A stretch of DNA of 64,000 nucleotides from Gnetum montanum (GCA_015680685.1 MNCI01036181.1:36030-100029), one strand, 5' to 3'; counted from the first letter of the stretch, positions 45,886 to 59,026 are shown. The notes: generated by a model from the letters alone, not told the origin. Numbers and translations: made by a program.

Positions 45886-48800
45886 TTGTTGAAGTCCCTT
45901 TCAAATCAAACACCTTCCAAAGTGCATACCATCATGTTAACCCATGTAGTAATTGATTGGATTAAGGCTAGCCACTCTTTTAGGAAAAGATCTTATCCTA
46001 CAAGTCCCCTCATCTATCTGCAAATCATTGGGAATGAGCCTTGCAAAGCTCTTTTGGACTTAGGTTCTAATCTAAATTTGATTTCTCATGAGATGTACAA
46101 AGCTTGGAACCTACCTAGACTCAAGAAGAGTAACATTCATCTTGGGTTGGCAAACAGGTCCATCATTATTCCCTTGGGACTAGTGAAAGACATTGTGACC
46201 ATCATTTATGGGTGGTCTTATCCTACCAATTTCCTAATAATCCAAGTTGATAATTGCAATGGGAATTTTCCAATCATCATTAGAAGGGCTTAGCTAAGTA
46301 CCACTGATGCATGGATGGGCATCAAATACCTTTCCTTAGAGATTTTCAAGGAAAATGCATAAGGAAAGATAGAGAAGAAGAGAGTTCCATGCATCGTGTA
46401 TAGTGATAAAGGGTGTAATTGTTTGTAGAAACTATAGCCTATACAAAGTACATCAATTGCAGCATGCATACAACATGCAGATGAGACAAAAATCCAAAGG
46501 TGCCTATATGCAGTAGACAAAAAAGAAGAGGGCACCCAATTCCTGATAGCTAATCCTTAAAGTAGCTCAATAATTTGCATGGAATCAATTGAGAGCTTGA
46601 TGAGTGCCCATGTTGAAGGCATGGATGAACTAGATTGAGTTCATCACCAAGTCTCCAATGATAAACCTAATGATACTTATTGGGAAGAGTTGGAAATACA
46701 TAAAAGCTTTAAACAAGAGTCCCTAAAGTTGAAAACTCTTTTTGCCAGCATGGAATATGCTTTTCTGAACAATGAAAAGTTGGTAATAATCAATGCTAAC
46801 CTTGCTCTCAAATAGAAAGAAAAGCTATTAAAGATGGTTAAAAAATGGCTGACAACCTTTACTTGGTCATATCCTGAACTCACTAGGATTAATAAAAGGA
46901 TATGCTATAATTGGATTTATACTATTTCTTTCATAAAGCCAAAGAGGTAGCCATAATAGCAGTTGAACCCCAAATTGAAGCATATCATCAAGAAGGAGAT
47001 TGAACAACTCCTTAATGTGGGGTTCATCTATCCCATTATGGATAGCGATTGGGTTAGCCCACTCGGGATAGTTCCAAAGAAAGGTGGAAAGTGAAGGATT
47101 TGTATCAACTTCAAGTTGTTGAACATGAGAATGTACAAAGATCATTTTTTGTTGCGATTTGTGGGCTAGGTGTTGGACACTATCTTTTGGCATTACTACT
47201 ATAGCTCTAAGGATGGTTACAGTGGATATAACCAAATTTAGATTGCACCTAAAGATTAGACCAAAACAACATTCACAAGTCCTTGGGGGACTTTTGCATA
47301 TAGAAAGATGTCATTTGGTCTATGTAATGCCCTTGCAACCTTCCAACACCTTGTCTTAAGCATTTTTCAACAACAGATTAGTAACAAGATGGAAGTTTTC
47401 ATGGATGAATTCCCCACCTATGATGCTACATTTTACCAAGCCTTGGACCATCTTGAGCAAGTGTTGAAAAGGTGTGTGGAGATAAATCTTCAGCTCAATT
47501 GAAAAAAGAGCCATTTGATGGCCTAGGAGGGCATTGTCTTAGGGCATAGAATCCCACAAGCAGGGATGGAGGTAGACCTTGAAAAAATAAGGATCATCCA
47601 AGGAATTACCTACTAGCTAGAAATTGTTAAAGATGTTTGATCATTTCTTGGTCATACTGGCTACTATCGGTGATTCTTAAAGAATTTATCTAAGATTTCT
47701 AAACCATTGGTGAAGTTGACAAAGAAGGACATTCCATTCGTATGGATCAAGAAATATGAAAAGGAATTCTAGCAACTCAAGAAGAAGCTCATAGAAAATC
47801 CAATTCTATAAGCACTTGACTAGTCTAGGCCATTTCACATAATGATAGATGCATTAAATTATGCTTATGTAGTTGGATGATTAGAAATGTTTATACTACA
47901 CACACTATGTTAGCGATAGCATTATGGATGCATACCAAAACTACACCATAATGGAGAAAGAGTTGATTGTGGTGGTGTATGCCTTGGAGAAATTTAGGTA
48001 CTATGTGCTTAGGTACAAGGTGTTTGTGCACATAGACCACAATGCAATCCACTTCCTCATGAACAAACCAACAATAAGCCCCAGTGTCATACCATGGCTT
48101 ATGATCTTGTAAGAATTTGATCTTATGATGGTAGATTGAAAGGGTACCAAGAATGTGGTTGCTGACCATTTATCTTTATTATGATGGGATAACAAAGAGG
48201 AGTAGAGCCCACTTCCTAATTAGTTTCTTGATGAAATCCTCTTTGTTGGTGCTATAAATGAATAAGTGCCTACTGAACTTGCATGGTATGATGACATCCT
48301 CACTTATCTTCTCACTTAGGCGATGCTGTAAGAGTTGGACTATAGGAAGAAATAATAGTTTCTTCATTAGGCTAGATGCTTCATGAAGATCAATGAACAC
48401 ATTTACAAGATGTGCACTAATGGCCTGGTTCATTGGTGTGTTCTTGATGTTGATCAATTTTATGTCCTCTAGGATGCTCATGAGGGCCCTTGTGGGAGCC
48501 ACTATGCTGGGAGATGCATGACCATTAAGCATTTGATGGCAGGATAATACTAGCCAACACTTTTTAAGGATGCCCACCACTTCATTCACTCTTGTGACCA
48601 TTGTCAACATGGTGGTGGGATGACCACTTAAATGGAGAAATCTCAACAATGGATTCAATCACTAGAATTTTTTGACATCTAGGGCATGGATTTCATGGGT
48701 TCCATCACACCCATGTTAAAAGGAAAGCTGCACATCATAGTTGTAGTGACTATTATACGAAATTGGTAGAAGTAGTAGTCATCACTAGTTGTACATCCTC

Positions 48801-49650
48801 TATTGCTACTTAATTTGTATAAAAAAAATGTTGTAAACATGTTTGGGATGCCACGTTCACTAATTTTTGATAATGGTACTCACTTTACAGGTACCACCTT
48901 TCGAAAGCTCATGCAACGCTTAGGGGTACAACAAAAATTAACAACACCTGACCAACCCAAAGTCAATGGTCAAGCTGAGGTCACGAATAGGGAGATCACT
49001 AAAATCTTAGCTAGAACAATTAGGAAATATAGGAGAGACTAGAGCAAAAAACTTAATGATGCCCTTTGGGCCTACTGCTCAACATGGAAACTCTCTATAG
49101 GCTATTCTCCCTATGAGCTAGTGTATGAAAAATTGCCAACTATTCCTATTCAATCTTAGCTTCATATACTTTTAACAACCTGTGACCTTGAACTTGACCT
49201 TAGCCTAGCATAGAAAGAAAGAATGGTCAATATTAATGTTCTAGATGAGAATCAATTGGTGGCTTTGTCTTTGAATGAAGTGCACAAGGAATTTAGTAAA
49301 CAATGCCATGATCTCAAAATAAGGAAAGTAAAATTTCAACTTAGCGACAAGGTCCTTTACTGAAACCCCAAACATGTACCACAATGAACTAAGTTTCAAA
49401 AGTTTTGGAAAGGGACTTACATCATTTATAAAACCTTTCCATTTGGGGCTATGTTGATCTACAAACCTAAGAGCCCAAATAAGAAATAGTTGGTTGATAT
49501 GCAATAAGTAAAACCTTTCCATGAGCCCAAAAATGTTAGTGTTAGTAACACATTAGATGGACACCCATGCTCAATTTTTAGATCTCCTCCTTCCAACTCA
49601 ATCATGGGGGAGATGGCCATCCATGCTAAAAAAATTAAAATGGCTGCTTA
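45886..49650 (+). pseudogene. pol: pol of element B (protease, RT, RNase H, integrase; broken)
   Basis: The protease open stretch 45886-46293 has ALLDLGSNLNLISHEMY; D-L-G-S/A is the usual active-site form in this lineage. RT runs from about 46970: IKKEIEQLLNVGFIYPI, SPLGIVPKKGGK, RICINFKLLN, and MSFGLCNALATFQ (47308 on). The catalytic box reads VFMDEF (about 47396-47413), with the second Asp changed to Glu. RNase H includes MEKELIVVVYALEKFRYYV (near 47937). Integrase keeps its zinc-binding ligands (GSHYAGRCMTIKHLMA, CDHCQHG; 48485-48615). It also keeps the core acidic residues in GMDFMGS, LIFDNGTHFTGT and VNGQAEVTNREI (48685-49000). Pol ends near 49648, just after a polypurine-like run. Roughly thirty stops. 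Confidence 0.88.
49602..49616 (+). promoter_or_regulatory. Internal polypurine-like run at the pol end of element B
   Basis: tcatgggggagatgg resembles the element's own 3' polypurine tract (agtcatgggagta). Element A has agtcatggggaagatg at the matching place, 11345-11360. Confidence 0.45.
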
Positions 49651-51634
49651 GCGTTTATACCTTTTTGTTTTACTTTGTTGTTTTTACATTTTTTGTTTTA
49701 CACCATTTTTTTCCACCATCGTCAGTACATTTTATCTTTCTTAAATATTTTTTAATTTCTTTTATATTTTACTTTATTTTTTTTTTGGTGTGTGTTTTTC
49801 TAATGTTTTGCTTTTTTTCCTTTATTGCCAATAGGATAAGGTGATGCTGTAGTTGTTTGCTATTGGTTGTTTGTCCTTAATGTTATTTGATTACTAATGT
49901 ATGGGTTTTATCTTTGAATTTTAATGATTTTTTACTAAGACATGGTTTTTTTTATGGAATAGGTAGTGAGTCCATGTCATCCACCCATCCATAAAACTTT
50001 ATGATGTTCTTGATTTTGGAAATATGAGGCTCCTTTCATTAATGAAACTTTAACAAACTTGTAACATCGGTAGTTTTCAAATTTGGTAAAGATTAAATGA
50101 ATTAATAAGGATGTGACTTTAATGGGACTCGATGCTCTCTATACTTGCCTACTCTCTTTAGTGCATGAATGTTTTTCATGGATTTCTTACCATTCTACTA
50201 TCGATCAATAATAAGAAGTTAAGTCTTTGCATGATGTGTTTCCCATCCAAAAGTTCATAAAAATTTTTAAAATCCAAAAAAATGATGGAAATTCAAAGCA
50301 TATCCCTTAGAAAAAATAACAGGCTACAAGCACTAGTTATGGGACTAGAAAGACATGTTACCCATGCCTGAAGGTCTCCTCTAACTAAGGCCCTTTCTCA
50401 CTTCTTGCTTGTCTTTTCCTCTCAATAAGGAATGGTGATACGTTTGTTAGAGAATTCTTATGTGTTGAGGGGGTGGGTAGGTCTTAGAGTATCAATGCAA
50501 AGTCATTAAAAGTGGTTGGTTTTGATCTAGACTAAGGATGGAATTTATTGGGTCATTAACCACAAACTCCACAAAGGGACTTCATGTGATAGTGATTCAG
50601 GACTCCATTCCACCTTCTATCTCTTCCACCAATGCTTTCCATTTTTCACCTCACTACTCATTTCCATGTCTTATTCAATGTTTTAGTTTGACATGTTGAA
50701 ATTTTTAGGTAGATTCTTTTGAATTAGGTCTAGAACTTTTCATAACCAATAATCAACCATGGGGCCCATGGAATCACTGGCTTGAGGATATGCAAGGGCA
50801 AAAAGAGCATGAGCTTGCCATGGGGAGGACCCACTTTTATATTCCTTGGTTGTGTTAGTTAAGTTTCTTATCCTTAGGTATTTCTGTGTTCAAATCCTTT
50901 GTGCATTCCATTAGTTGAATCCAACCATGCACTCCTTCATGGCATTTTCTTCATCATAAAACCTCATTCTCCAAGTCAAAACTTCAATTTTGTAAATAAT
51001 CAATCCCTCCTCAAGAATTCCATCATATTCATGGCTTTTCTAGCTCTATGAAAGTCCCAATTTCATGTTGAAACTCCAATCATTCAAATTTTTAATTGTG
51101 AAAAAATTTTCTTTATAGGTTCTGTTGATGGGACCCCATCAATGGAGTGGACACATAGATGAGACCTTGTTAATGTAAGGTAAAAAGTCTATATATACAC
51201 TGTGGTCCTTAGTAGTGTTTCACATTTATGCTCAAATGAGGGGGGAGTTTTTAAACTTTTTAGAGCCTAGAACCTTCCAAGATCCATAACTTCCTAACCA
51301 TTTGTTTGATTAACCCTATTCTTTAGTCCTACTACTACTAGAGGTAAGCTCTTTGTCATGGGGGTCATAAACCTTAGGTTTTTGATAGATTTTTTTTTTG
51401 AAATTTTTCTAACTCCCACCAAGGTTTAACTAATAAACTAGCATTAAACCATAAATTTGAAGAATTTAAACCCTTCCAAAAAATTCTGGTAACCTTCTAA
51501 AGTGAAATAATATTAGAATAATGAATCTATCATGCTCATAACTTAGTCAAAGTGTAATTGCCCAATGAGATACGATACCTAAAATTTAGAAGTTACACAT
51601 TGTATGCTAATCCTTGGTTATGTTGTGACCATAG
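49651..51634 (+). other. Noncoding spacer of element B between pol and second ORF
   Basis: About 2 kb, T-rich at its start. Shared blocks with the spacer of element A: tagtgagtccatgtcatcc near 49968-49990, gactagaaagacatgttacc at 50343-50374, and tggggaggacccactt at 50822-50837. At 51124-51198 a stretch resembling the LTR U3 occurs: TGATGGGACCCCATCAA, then gatgagacc, then TATATATA (51190-51197). No convincing ORF. Confidence 0.6.
51125..51198 (+). promoter_or_regulatory. U3-like internal promoter candidate before second ORF
   Basis: Direct and inverted CATCAA/TTGATG words like those of element B's own U3, followed about 50 bp later by TATATATAC. It lies about 440 bp before the second ORF. 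It may drive a separate transcript, or it may be a fragment of a nested LTR. Confidence 0.35.
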
Positions 51635-53480
51635 ATGGCATCAAAGGGAAAGCACATGTAGGAGGGAGGACTATTTTGACCAAGGAATAAATGACCATGA
51701 ACTAGAAGGGGCCAAGAATAGCCCCAAGAGTAGGTAGTAGAAACCCACATAATGTAACCTCTTCAAGAGTAGTGTAAGATAGAATCTATTAGATAGATTC
51801 CAAAAGAAGTAGCTGTGATAGAATAGTCTCATTGAGATGAGGCACCAAAGCCAAGACTGAGCCTTGAGGTTACCTTGATAGAGGGCTGCCTTAGGCAAAT
51901 CACATCCAAGGAGGTTCAAAAATCTATGCTTCAAGAACTAAACTTTGGATCCTTCTTCAAGTTTGCTCTCCCAAAAGTCAAAGCTCAATTATAAAACTCT
52001 CCCATGTGGCCCATCATCACTTCCAATAGGGAGTGGTACATGGAAGGGACATACCTTTTCTATAAGAATAGGTAGGTATGTTCAATAGTCAAAATCAAGG
52101 ATATTTCTTTGTCTTACTTAGTGAAAGTAATTTCTGAGGTTCTTGAATTGCCAAAGTTTGGTGCCAATCTTGCAGAAACACCAACATACATAGATTCTAA
52201 CATCAAGAAAGAATGGATGTAGTGGTGTTATGGAGTAGAGTGGAAGGAGTTTGGTGCACTTACCATGGCAGAATGTGCATACTTTAAAATTATGGCCTTT
52301 CACATCAATGCAATGGTGAGGCCCAAAAAGATCATGGCTTTCTCCACCTATGTGTGCACTACTCTAAGTAGTAGATTCATGGTCAACCTTCCACACTTGA
52401 TCTATTTTGAGATAGAAAAGCACTTTAATGAGAATGAATGTGGAAGGAAGGTGATTTTCTATTTGTGCCTCATTAGAAAGTTATGCAAGAGGGGAGGCAT
52501 AACCTACTACATCAATGATGTAGTTCAACATGGTTCAATTCCCTCTTAGGATGAAATTATGAAGGACAAGGTGCCTATGAAGGTGATCCAAGAAAATAAG
52601 TAACAACCACCACTTCCATCACCCATTCATGAGACAACATTGAAGACTTGTGCTACCATTGAGCACATGTGCAAAATTCAAGAGTAGCTCTTGTAATAGC
52701 AACATCAACAAGCAAGGATGAGTGGTGGTGATCCATCTATGTATACACTAGGCATAGGCCACCTCAATGAAGTGGCTTGAATCATAAGTGAGATGGATGA
52801 TGGGATGCTAATTTTTTCATCCCAAAAAATATAGCTACCCACATGATCAAATCCAACTATCCAAGAGGTAATGGTGTCCCTCTCACAATAACAATAGTTC
52901 CTAGACATCTTTGGCAATGTTACTACCTTTTCGATGTGTTTGGAGGAGGTTGAGGGGGCAACTATCTTGATGATGTAACACCATGAACAAGATATGATAG
53001 TTGATGTGGTTGTTGACAGAGTGGTTAAAGCACTTACTGCACCTATGACATTTTTACTAGACATTTCTACACTTAGAGATGTGAAGACATTTCTAGGAAC
53101 TCTTAATGGTAGATTAAGTGCAGCCTAAGATGAGGAATTGCTAGTCTAATTGGTGGGAATCGGGCAATTGATTCTAGATGTCTTTGATATTTTAGATACC
53201 ATTACTACAACCTAATCAAAGTTACCTGAGGCAAGCGACAAATGCATAATCATGGTGGGGCAACTTGAAATAGCTCAAGCTAAGAACCAATGCTTGGCTA
53301 TGGAAGTTGCTAGATTAAGAGCCCCCTTGCTAATCTTGCTTTGCTCAACCAAGTAATCATGTGAGATAAACCTTTTCAACAACATCAAATCAAACTGAAA
53401 GAGGTTGAGAATGCCAAGGAGTTGATAGTCTTTGACTAGTCCTTGGCTAATGCCACACTTCTTGCACCTAAATTTTTTTT
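51635..53480 (+). pseudogene. Second (env-position) ORF of element B, N-terminal part
   Basis: The start at 51635 (M-A-S-K-G-K) follows gaccatag, as element A's start follows ttgattgtag. The best preserved stretch, 52265-52549, reads ECAYFKIMAFHINAMVRPKK, then LPHLIYFEIEKHFNENECG and LCLIRKLCKRGGITYYINDV. It aligns with LAQLYFMEIQRKFEERKVG and FLIRKLCK in element A. From about 52560 it becomes a coiled coil with many stops (LKEVENAKELIV near 53395-53430). Element G interrupts it at about 53494, and it resumes near 61100. Function unknown. The protein is conserved between two diverged elements, which argues it was once useful to them. Confidence 0.65.
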
Positions 53481-53494
53481 TGTTGGATAACCAA

Positions 53495-54784
53495 TGAATT
53501 TGGCATAGTAACCTCAACCCGAAATCCCCATGGCCTTCAAAGACATGAGATTTGAGGTACCCTGGACAATCTGGTAGATCACCTATTGACTTACGAAATG
53601 AAAAATTAATAATGCAAATAATAATGAGAAAAATTATAGATCTGTAGAATAGAAAGAAAAATGTAGATTGTACATAAAAATGAAACTTTAAAACTTTATC
53701 AAAATAACAAAGGAAGAGTTTTAGAAATGTGTACAATAAATGCTCATGAGAGAGAAGAGGAGGGTTCACTAAGATAGGAGTTCAAGGCTTGTTGAAGTTA
53801 ATGTGATCTGCTCCATGATTTGGATACCAAGCCACTTCTAATGTGTTTGAATCTCCTTTGCCACAAATTGTAGATTTGCAATTTGGATTACTACTAGGGG
53901 TGAGAAAACTAAGAAATTTGGTTGCTAGATTGCTCCAAATTGGGGGTTGGGAGTCCCATAAATGCAGTATTGACACAAAAAATCCACAAGTTTNNNNNNN
54001 NNNNNNNNNNNNNNNNNNNNNNNNNNNNNNNNNNNNNNNNNNNNNNNNNNNNNNNCACAATGCTTCCAAGCTGGGGTTTAAGAGAATGCAAACATGGGAG
54101 ATTGCAAGAGCTTTTGAATGCTTGAAAATACCCAAGTGTGGAGACATGCCAAAAGTCTCAAATTGCCAAAGAGTTTTTTATCATGAAAATTATTCTACTA
54201 TGAAAAATTGCTGAACCTATAAATGGTGTTTGGGGCTAGTTTTTATATGTTTTAGGTCATGAATGGTGTTGAAAAATGGCTATAATTTGGCTATACAATA
54301 GTTGCAAATTGCTGTAATTTTGCTGAAAATTTCTGCCTCATACAAGTGAGATGGGTCCCCAAATTTGGAGGGTTATGATATATAGTAAGTGCCTTCCCCC
54401 CCATGGCCATTCATTTTACCATAAATAGTAATATGGGAACACCTTCCATGCTAGAGATAGGTCTTGCATGCTGAGCCTTTTGGCATCCTTGCTAGAATGA
54501 CTAGTCAATATTGAAGTGCATGGAGTGTTGAAATCTAGCTTTTGTGGCTTCCATGCTAGGGGCATGCAGTTTCCACACTGGGGGTGGAGCCTCCATGCTA
54601 GTAGGAAACTTCCAAGCTATGAATGTAATCAACATGCTAGGGGGAGATTTTCCATGATGAGGGGGAAACCCACACTCCTACATGTTGGGGGTATGTGAGA
54701 TTTACCCCTTGCAGATGGTTTTAGCATAGAAAAATGTATACCCTCCATAAAACCCATGAAATTACCATTTTTGACAGATGGTTT
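53495..54784 (-). mobile_element. 3' LTR of element G (truncated, with gap)
   Basis: Matches 59683-60868 in long blocks, including the TATA-like ctataaaaac (minus strand, near 54240) and aataaag. A 62-base run of unknown bases (53994-54055) lies inside it. In the sister LTR the same place holds about 35 bases with a purine-rich run (60179-60210). Confidence 0.75.
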
Positions 54785-55030
54785 GGCTTTACATGCATAG
54801 AATTCAAGCACTTGGTTGACCATAAGTTGTTAATCACCTTTCATTGTTAAGTGTCTAATTCCTAGGTCACAAGCTCCCATCATCCCTCTAATCAGACCCT
54901 AGTACTTCACTCTATTTTTGGTACATGAGAATTCAAAATGATAGAAGAAGGATTCGATTTCATCAAATAGGAATGTTATGATGGTGGAAATACTAGCCCC
55001 ATGGGAAATTGAAGCTCCATCAAAGTGCAT
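54785..55030 (-). pseudogene. pol: RNase H fragment of element G
   Basis: Minus strand: MHFDGASISHGASISTI, then FEFSCTKNRVKY, then GDxQLMVNQVLEFYACKAKP (x is a stop). This is the D-G-A...TNN-x-AEY...GDSQLV layout of the second, archaeal-like RNase H found in Tat-lineage elements. The domain is cut at its C-terminal side by the junction with the LTR at 54784. Confidence 0.7.
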
Positions 55031-56001
55031 GACTGCCTCATAATCCTCAAGTACTTGGCTATATAAAATGTTGTAAATGTTATAGGTATTGTGGATGACT
55101 ATGTTGAAATTTTTGGTTATAAAGTTAAACAACTAATCAATGTGATAAAAAAAATATTATAAAAGAGATGTTTGCTAGTTTTTGGCCATGGTGGGCATAG
55201 GTTATATTGTTTTGCTAATTTAAAGTCATGGTGGATCATGTTGTGTTTTCTTGACTAGTTTAAGGCCATGGTGGGCCATGTTGAAAAAGAAACTTATATT
55301 TTTTATGATTTTATGTTTTAGAACTTGTTCATAACATGAGTACAAGAAAATAAATAAATGTGCAAATGAAAGTAGAAACTTAGGATACATGCATAAAGAG
55401 TAAAAAAAAGTGTAAAAGGAAATTAGGCTACATGGCTATTAGTTCATATAATTATAAGGGCATGGGAAGATTAATGTGTAGTTCACTTGTGCAAATTCTT
55501 CCTAATCCTTGAAAGATTAGGAAATGAGTAAGGTATACTTTGCACAAGTTTGTATTCACCATCACCTTCATTAATGATGTTAAAAGGGAGTTCATCCCAT
55601 AACACATCCCGTTGATTATCATTTTCATCATTAGGTTGTTACTCTTTCTTGGGTTGATGGACTTCATGACTGGGAGTTTTCTCTTGAAGCTCCACCTTAG
55701 ATCCCTACTCTATGTTCAGATTGTTGATAGCCAAGGGAACCATGTTATCATCATGGATGATGATTTTTCCTCCATCATAAGGAAGGTGAATTTCTTGATG
55801 GATGGGTAAGGACATGATCTATAATTGAGCCAACCATGGTATTCTTAGGATAAGGTTAAACCTTAGTGTCTCCTCCACCACCAAGAAATTGGTGGCTGTG
55901 TGTATTACTTCCTTGCCACAAAGTCCAAGGAGATAGACCCCTTGATAGCAACCCTTGATCCATTGAAGGATTTGAGAAGTTGTGGTTAATGTAGGCTATA
56001 T
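55031..56001 (-). other. Residual pol region of element G
   Basis: Decayed sequence between RNase H and protease remnants. I recognise no RT motif (no LPxG or YxDD-like box), so RT is largely deleted or beyond recognition. The open frame 55452-55667 (minus) has no motif. Confidence 0.4.
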
Positions 56002-56415
56002 CTACTCAGTTAAGCCTAGGCATTCAACAATGGTGCATGGGATGATGTTAGTTGCAGCTTCATCATGAACATGCACGTAATGTACTTTAAATTTCCCTAC
56101 ATGCATGGTTATGAAAAAAATAGCCTTAGTTACCTTTCCATTTTGGGGATTACCCTTGATTTTTCTATCACAAAATACTAGGGGTATTGACTTCTCCCTT
56201 AGTGAGGGAGGAACCATCACTGCATGGATGGATTTCTCATTACTAGGGATGTCCTTACTAATAGCAATAAAACTCAACATTTTGACTAATGCCTCATGAT
56301 GTGTGGTAGAAGTCATGATTAGGTCATATAAGCTTAAATTTATATTCTTTTGCTTAAGAGATTGCCTAACCAAATGCATCGCATTGAGGAAGTTGTTATC
56401 ATTGGCTATGGACAT
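56002..56415 (-). pseudogene. pol: Protease remnant of element G
   Basis: An open stretch of 137 codons: IPLVFCDRKIKGNPQNGKV, AIFFITMHVGKFKVHYVHVH, then HDEAATNIIPCTIVECLGLTE-like (shown in part). It matches the layout of Tat-type proteases, where a D-x-G-A-x-N-I-I-P active-site stretch precedes a hydrophobic helix and LGL. Here the expected Gly after Asp is altered, so it would be inactive. Confidence 0.65.
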
Positions 56416-56999
56416 GTCACCCTAGTTGTGCTTCAATTCCTTCATGCATCCCAAAATGTGAACTTTAGCTTTAAGTTGTGGTTTTTGGGGCTTTTCCTTG
56501 TTCTTTTGATTATGGATTTTTGTATCCTCCTATGACTTGTTGGTTGAAATGGGTTGAGTAGAGGAGGTCATGGGTATAGCTAAAGAAGCCCTTTCATCGC
56601 AATGGAATACTTAGATCATGAATGGTTCTCTTGGGGATAAATGTTGAAATAACATAAGGGTTGTCATTAGTATTCAATGGATCTTTGTAGACTTACATTG
56701 ACTTATTTTGTGGTTTTGGAAGCATCTAGGACTAGCTTCCCACCTATCTATCATTTTCTATAGGTGATCCTTTAGTTCAAGTTACAAGTTTGTGTCATTA
56801 CTAGGTAGTTGGTGATAATGGTAGAAGCAGTCTAGTTTAATGTACTACGATAGTTGTGGATAATCCTTTGTTACTCAAGAAGGATCTCTAGTTATTTCAC
56901 ATAGTTGCTCATGTTTCTTTCAAGTGGCTTTAGTCATCTATTTGTATTACATGGGCCCACTCTTTAGTAGTTGGTCTAGAAACTCAAATAACTATAGAG

Positions 57000-58470
57000 G
57001 TAAGGCAATGTACTTACTACTGTCTTTCTGCTCAAAATTTGACCTAGTTGTAGTTGATGTAGTGACCTTAGAGGTTGATGGTTGGTTATTGTAGTCATTA
57101 GTGGGGATCTTGGGTGGGTTGGTCCTTGGCCACTAGTTTGTGATCTTTGCCTCTTTGGTTATAGTTTCTATGGTCATATTATTTTTTTCTTCTCTTTGTA
57201 TTTTTGTGTATATGGATTTTTATATGTTACGTATGCTAGATCATGATAGGCCTTTGCAGCATCCTCTATATTCTTGGTTTGGGAAAATTCTTAGCTAAGG
57301 GACCATGAGTCAAGATAGTAAAGTTTGGATTTGATAAAGTCATTTACTACTCCCTTAAATATAGCTAGAAGGTGTGATTTAGCTATAGGTTTCAATATTT
57401 TGTTTAGTATCTCGTTCTATCATTGAATGAACTTAGGAATGGGTGCTAGGGATCCCTTCTTGACCTTCATGAGTTAATTAAGCATTATGTCAGGCTTAAA
57501 GTTATACTTGAAGCTGCTAACAAATTGAGCTATCAAGTCCTCAAGAGAGGAAATGGATCCTTTGGGTAAGGCACGATACCAATCAAGCAATTTCCTAGTT
57601 AAGGACATGGGAAAAATACTCATGATGGTATGAGGCCATGGCTATAAGAGTAAGCATTTGGATATGAAGATTATAAGATACGCATTAGATTTACCTTCTT
57701 TTTTATACTTTCTAAATTTGGGAATAGGGACACTAGGAGGAAGTGTCAAGGGAGGGACCATTGGACTAATGGGATCACCTTGGTAGAAGTCCATAATCTT
57801 GACACTTTGGAAAGTAGAAGTTTTAAGCCTACTCAACCCCTTCATTAGGTTCTAGATCATTTGGAAGGCTTGATCTAGGCTCTATAGTGGCCCTATTGGT
57901 TGCAAGATTTGTACATGTGGTTGTGGAATCTATTGTGAGGGCTTTGGCCTCACTATGGATTGTAGGATGGAAGAAAGAGGTTGTGTCATGCCCGTAGCTT
58001 ATGGGCCAAACAAGGAAAAGGAATTTTGTGCTAGTAATTGAGGCACAAGTAGGTTAAATGGGATGTGTGATCCTTGAGTTGCTTGGGGACCCATGGTGGA
58101 CCCCACATGGGTGGTTAGTGGGTTTGTGATAAGACCACTATTGATGGATGTATAGATTGAGGCTATATGGCAAACGACATAGATGAGTTATAGGTCATGG
58201 GTTGTGGCATCAATTGAGTTTGATCTATGGATATGATTGATGTGAGATCTTAGCGTTGGTAGGATAAGAGGGAGTGGAAGATGGTGGTACCATGTCCATG
58301 GAGGAAAGGAAGGCATGAGGGGAAGGCTCACTGGCCTTGGAGGTTGCTTGTTGGAATAATCCCCCTAGGATGTTTTCAAGCTTAGATTTTACCCTAAATT
58401 CATCCTTCTCTTTCTCTTGCTCCTCTGAGCTATGCTTGTCATCTTCTTCCTCAATCTTAATCAATTAGGC
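57000..58470 (-). pseudogene. gag: gag remnant of element G
   Basis: The acidic N-terminal part at 58225-58464 reads IEEEDDKHSSEEQEKEKDEF. A Pro-rich linker and the capsid start follow at 57642-57845: MDFYQGDPISPMVPPLTLPP, then VPIPKFRKYKKEGKSNAYLI. The P-K-F-x-x-Y...N-x-x-x-H-L layout is typical of Tat/Ogre-like gag. Further along are LTRKLLDWYRALPKGSISS and DLIAQFVSSFKYN, with stops. Confidence 0.65.
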
Positions 58471-58977
58471 TAGGATACTTGTATGGATATTGTTTAGGGA
58501 TATTTTGTCATAGGGGGAAGGGATGTACTCCTTACCATTGTGGTGGATAAGTTTGAACTCCCTTTTTGCCTTTTCTTCCAAGCATGGAATCAACATGCTA
58601 GCCTATTTTTTGGCACAAATGTAGTTATATTGGTGTTCATTTATGACCAGAAAATCTATACTTTTTTTCCCTAACTCTTAAAGACTACCTACATTTAATG
58701 ATAGTAAAGTGTTTGGGGTCATAGATCCTCATGGCTTATTGGCTAGGAGCTTTGCCAATGAAGGTGAGGGAAAACTTGGTGGACTACTAGAAAGACATGA
58801 CTATTTGATTAAAAATGGCCTAAAATAGGCTATAAAAGGAAAAAAATAAAGGTAAATCCCAATAAGTGGAATTTAAAAATGGTTAAAGAAATAAAAAAAA
58901 GTTGAAAATAGGGCACTTTCTATANTGTTAAGCCTCACCCAAATTGGTCCCTTAACTACCTCTATGTTGGGTATGAT

Positions 58978-59026
58978 AAGGGGAAAGAAAAGGGGGGGTG
59001 GGGAGTGTGGTGGTGGTGGGGGAATT
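58978..59026 (+). repeat. G-rich tract
   Basis: Runs of four to seven G (ggggggg, gggg, ggggg) with GGT repeats between the gag start and 5' LTR of element G. It could form a G-quadruplex on the plus strand (template side for G). An unknown base lies at 58925 nearby. Confidence 0.6.

Noticed and set aside
51190-51197. Definite promoter TATA box
   Set aside because: TATATATA is common in AT-rich spacer; only the neighbouring U3-like words make it worth listing, so it is kept as a low-confidence candidate.
53843-54214. Open frames running through the unknown-base gap
   Set aside because: They exist only because the gap is read as coding; both sides are LTR sequence of element G.
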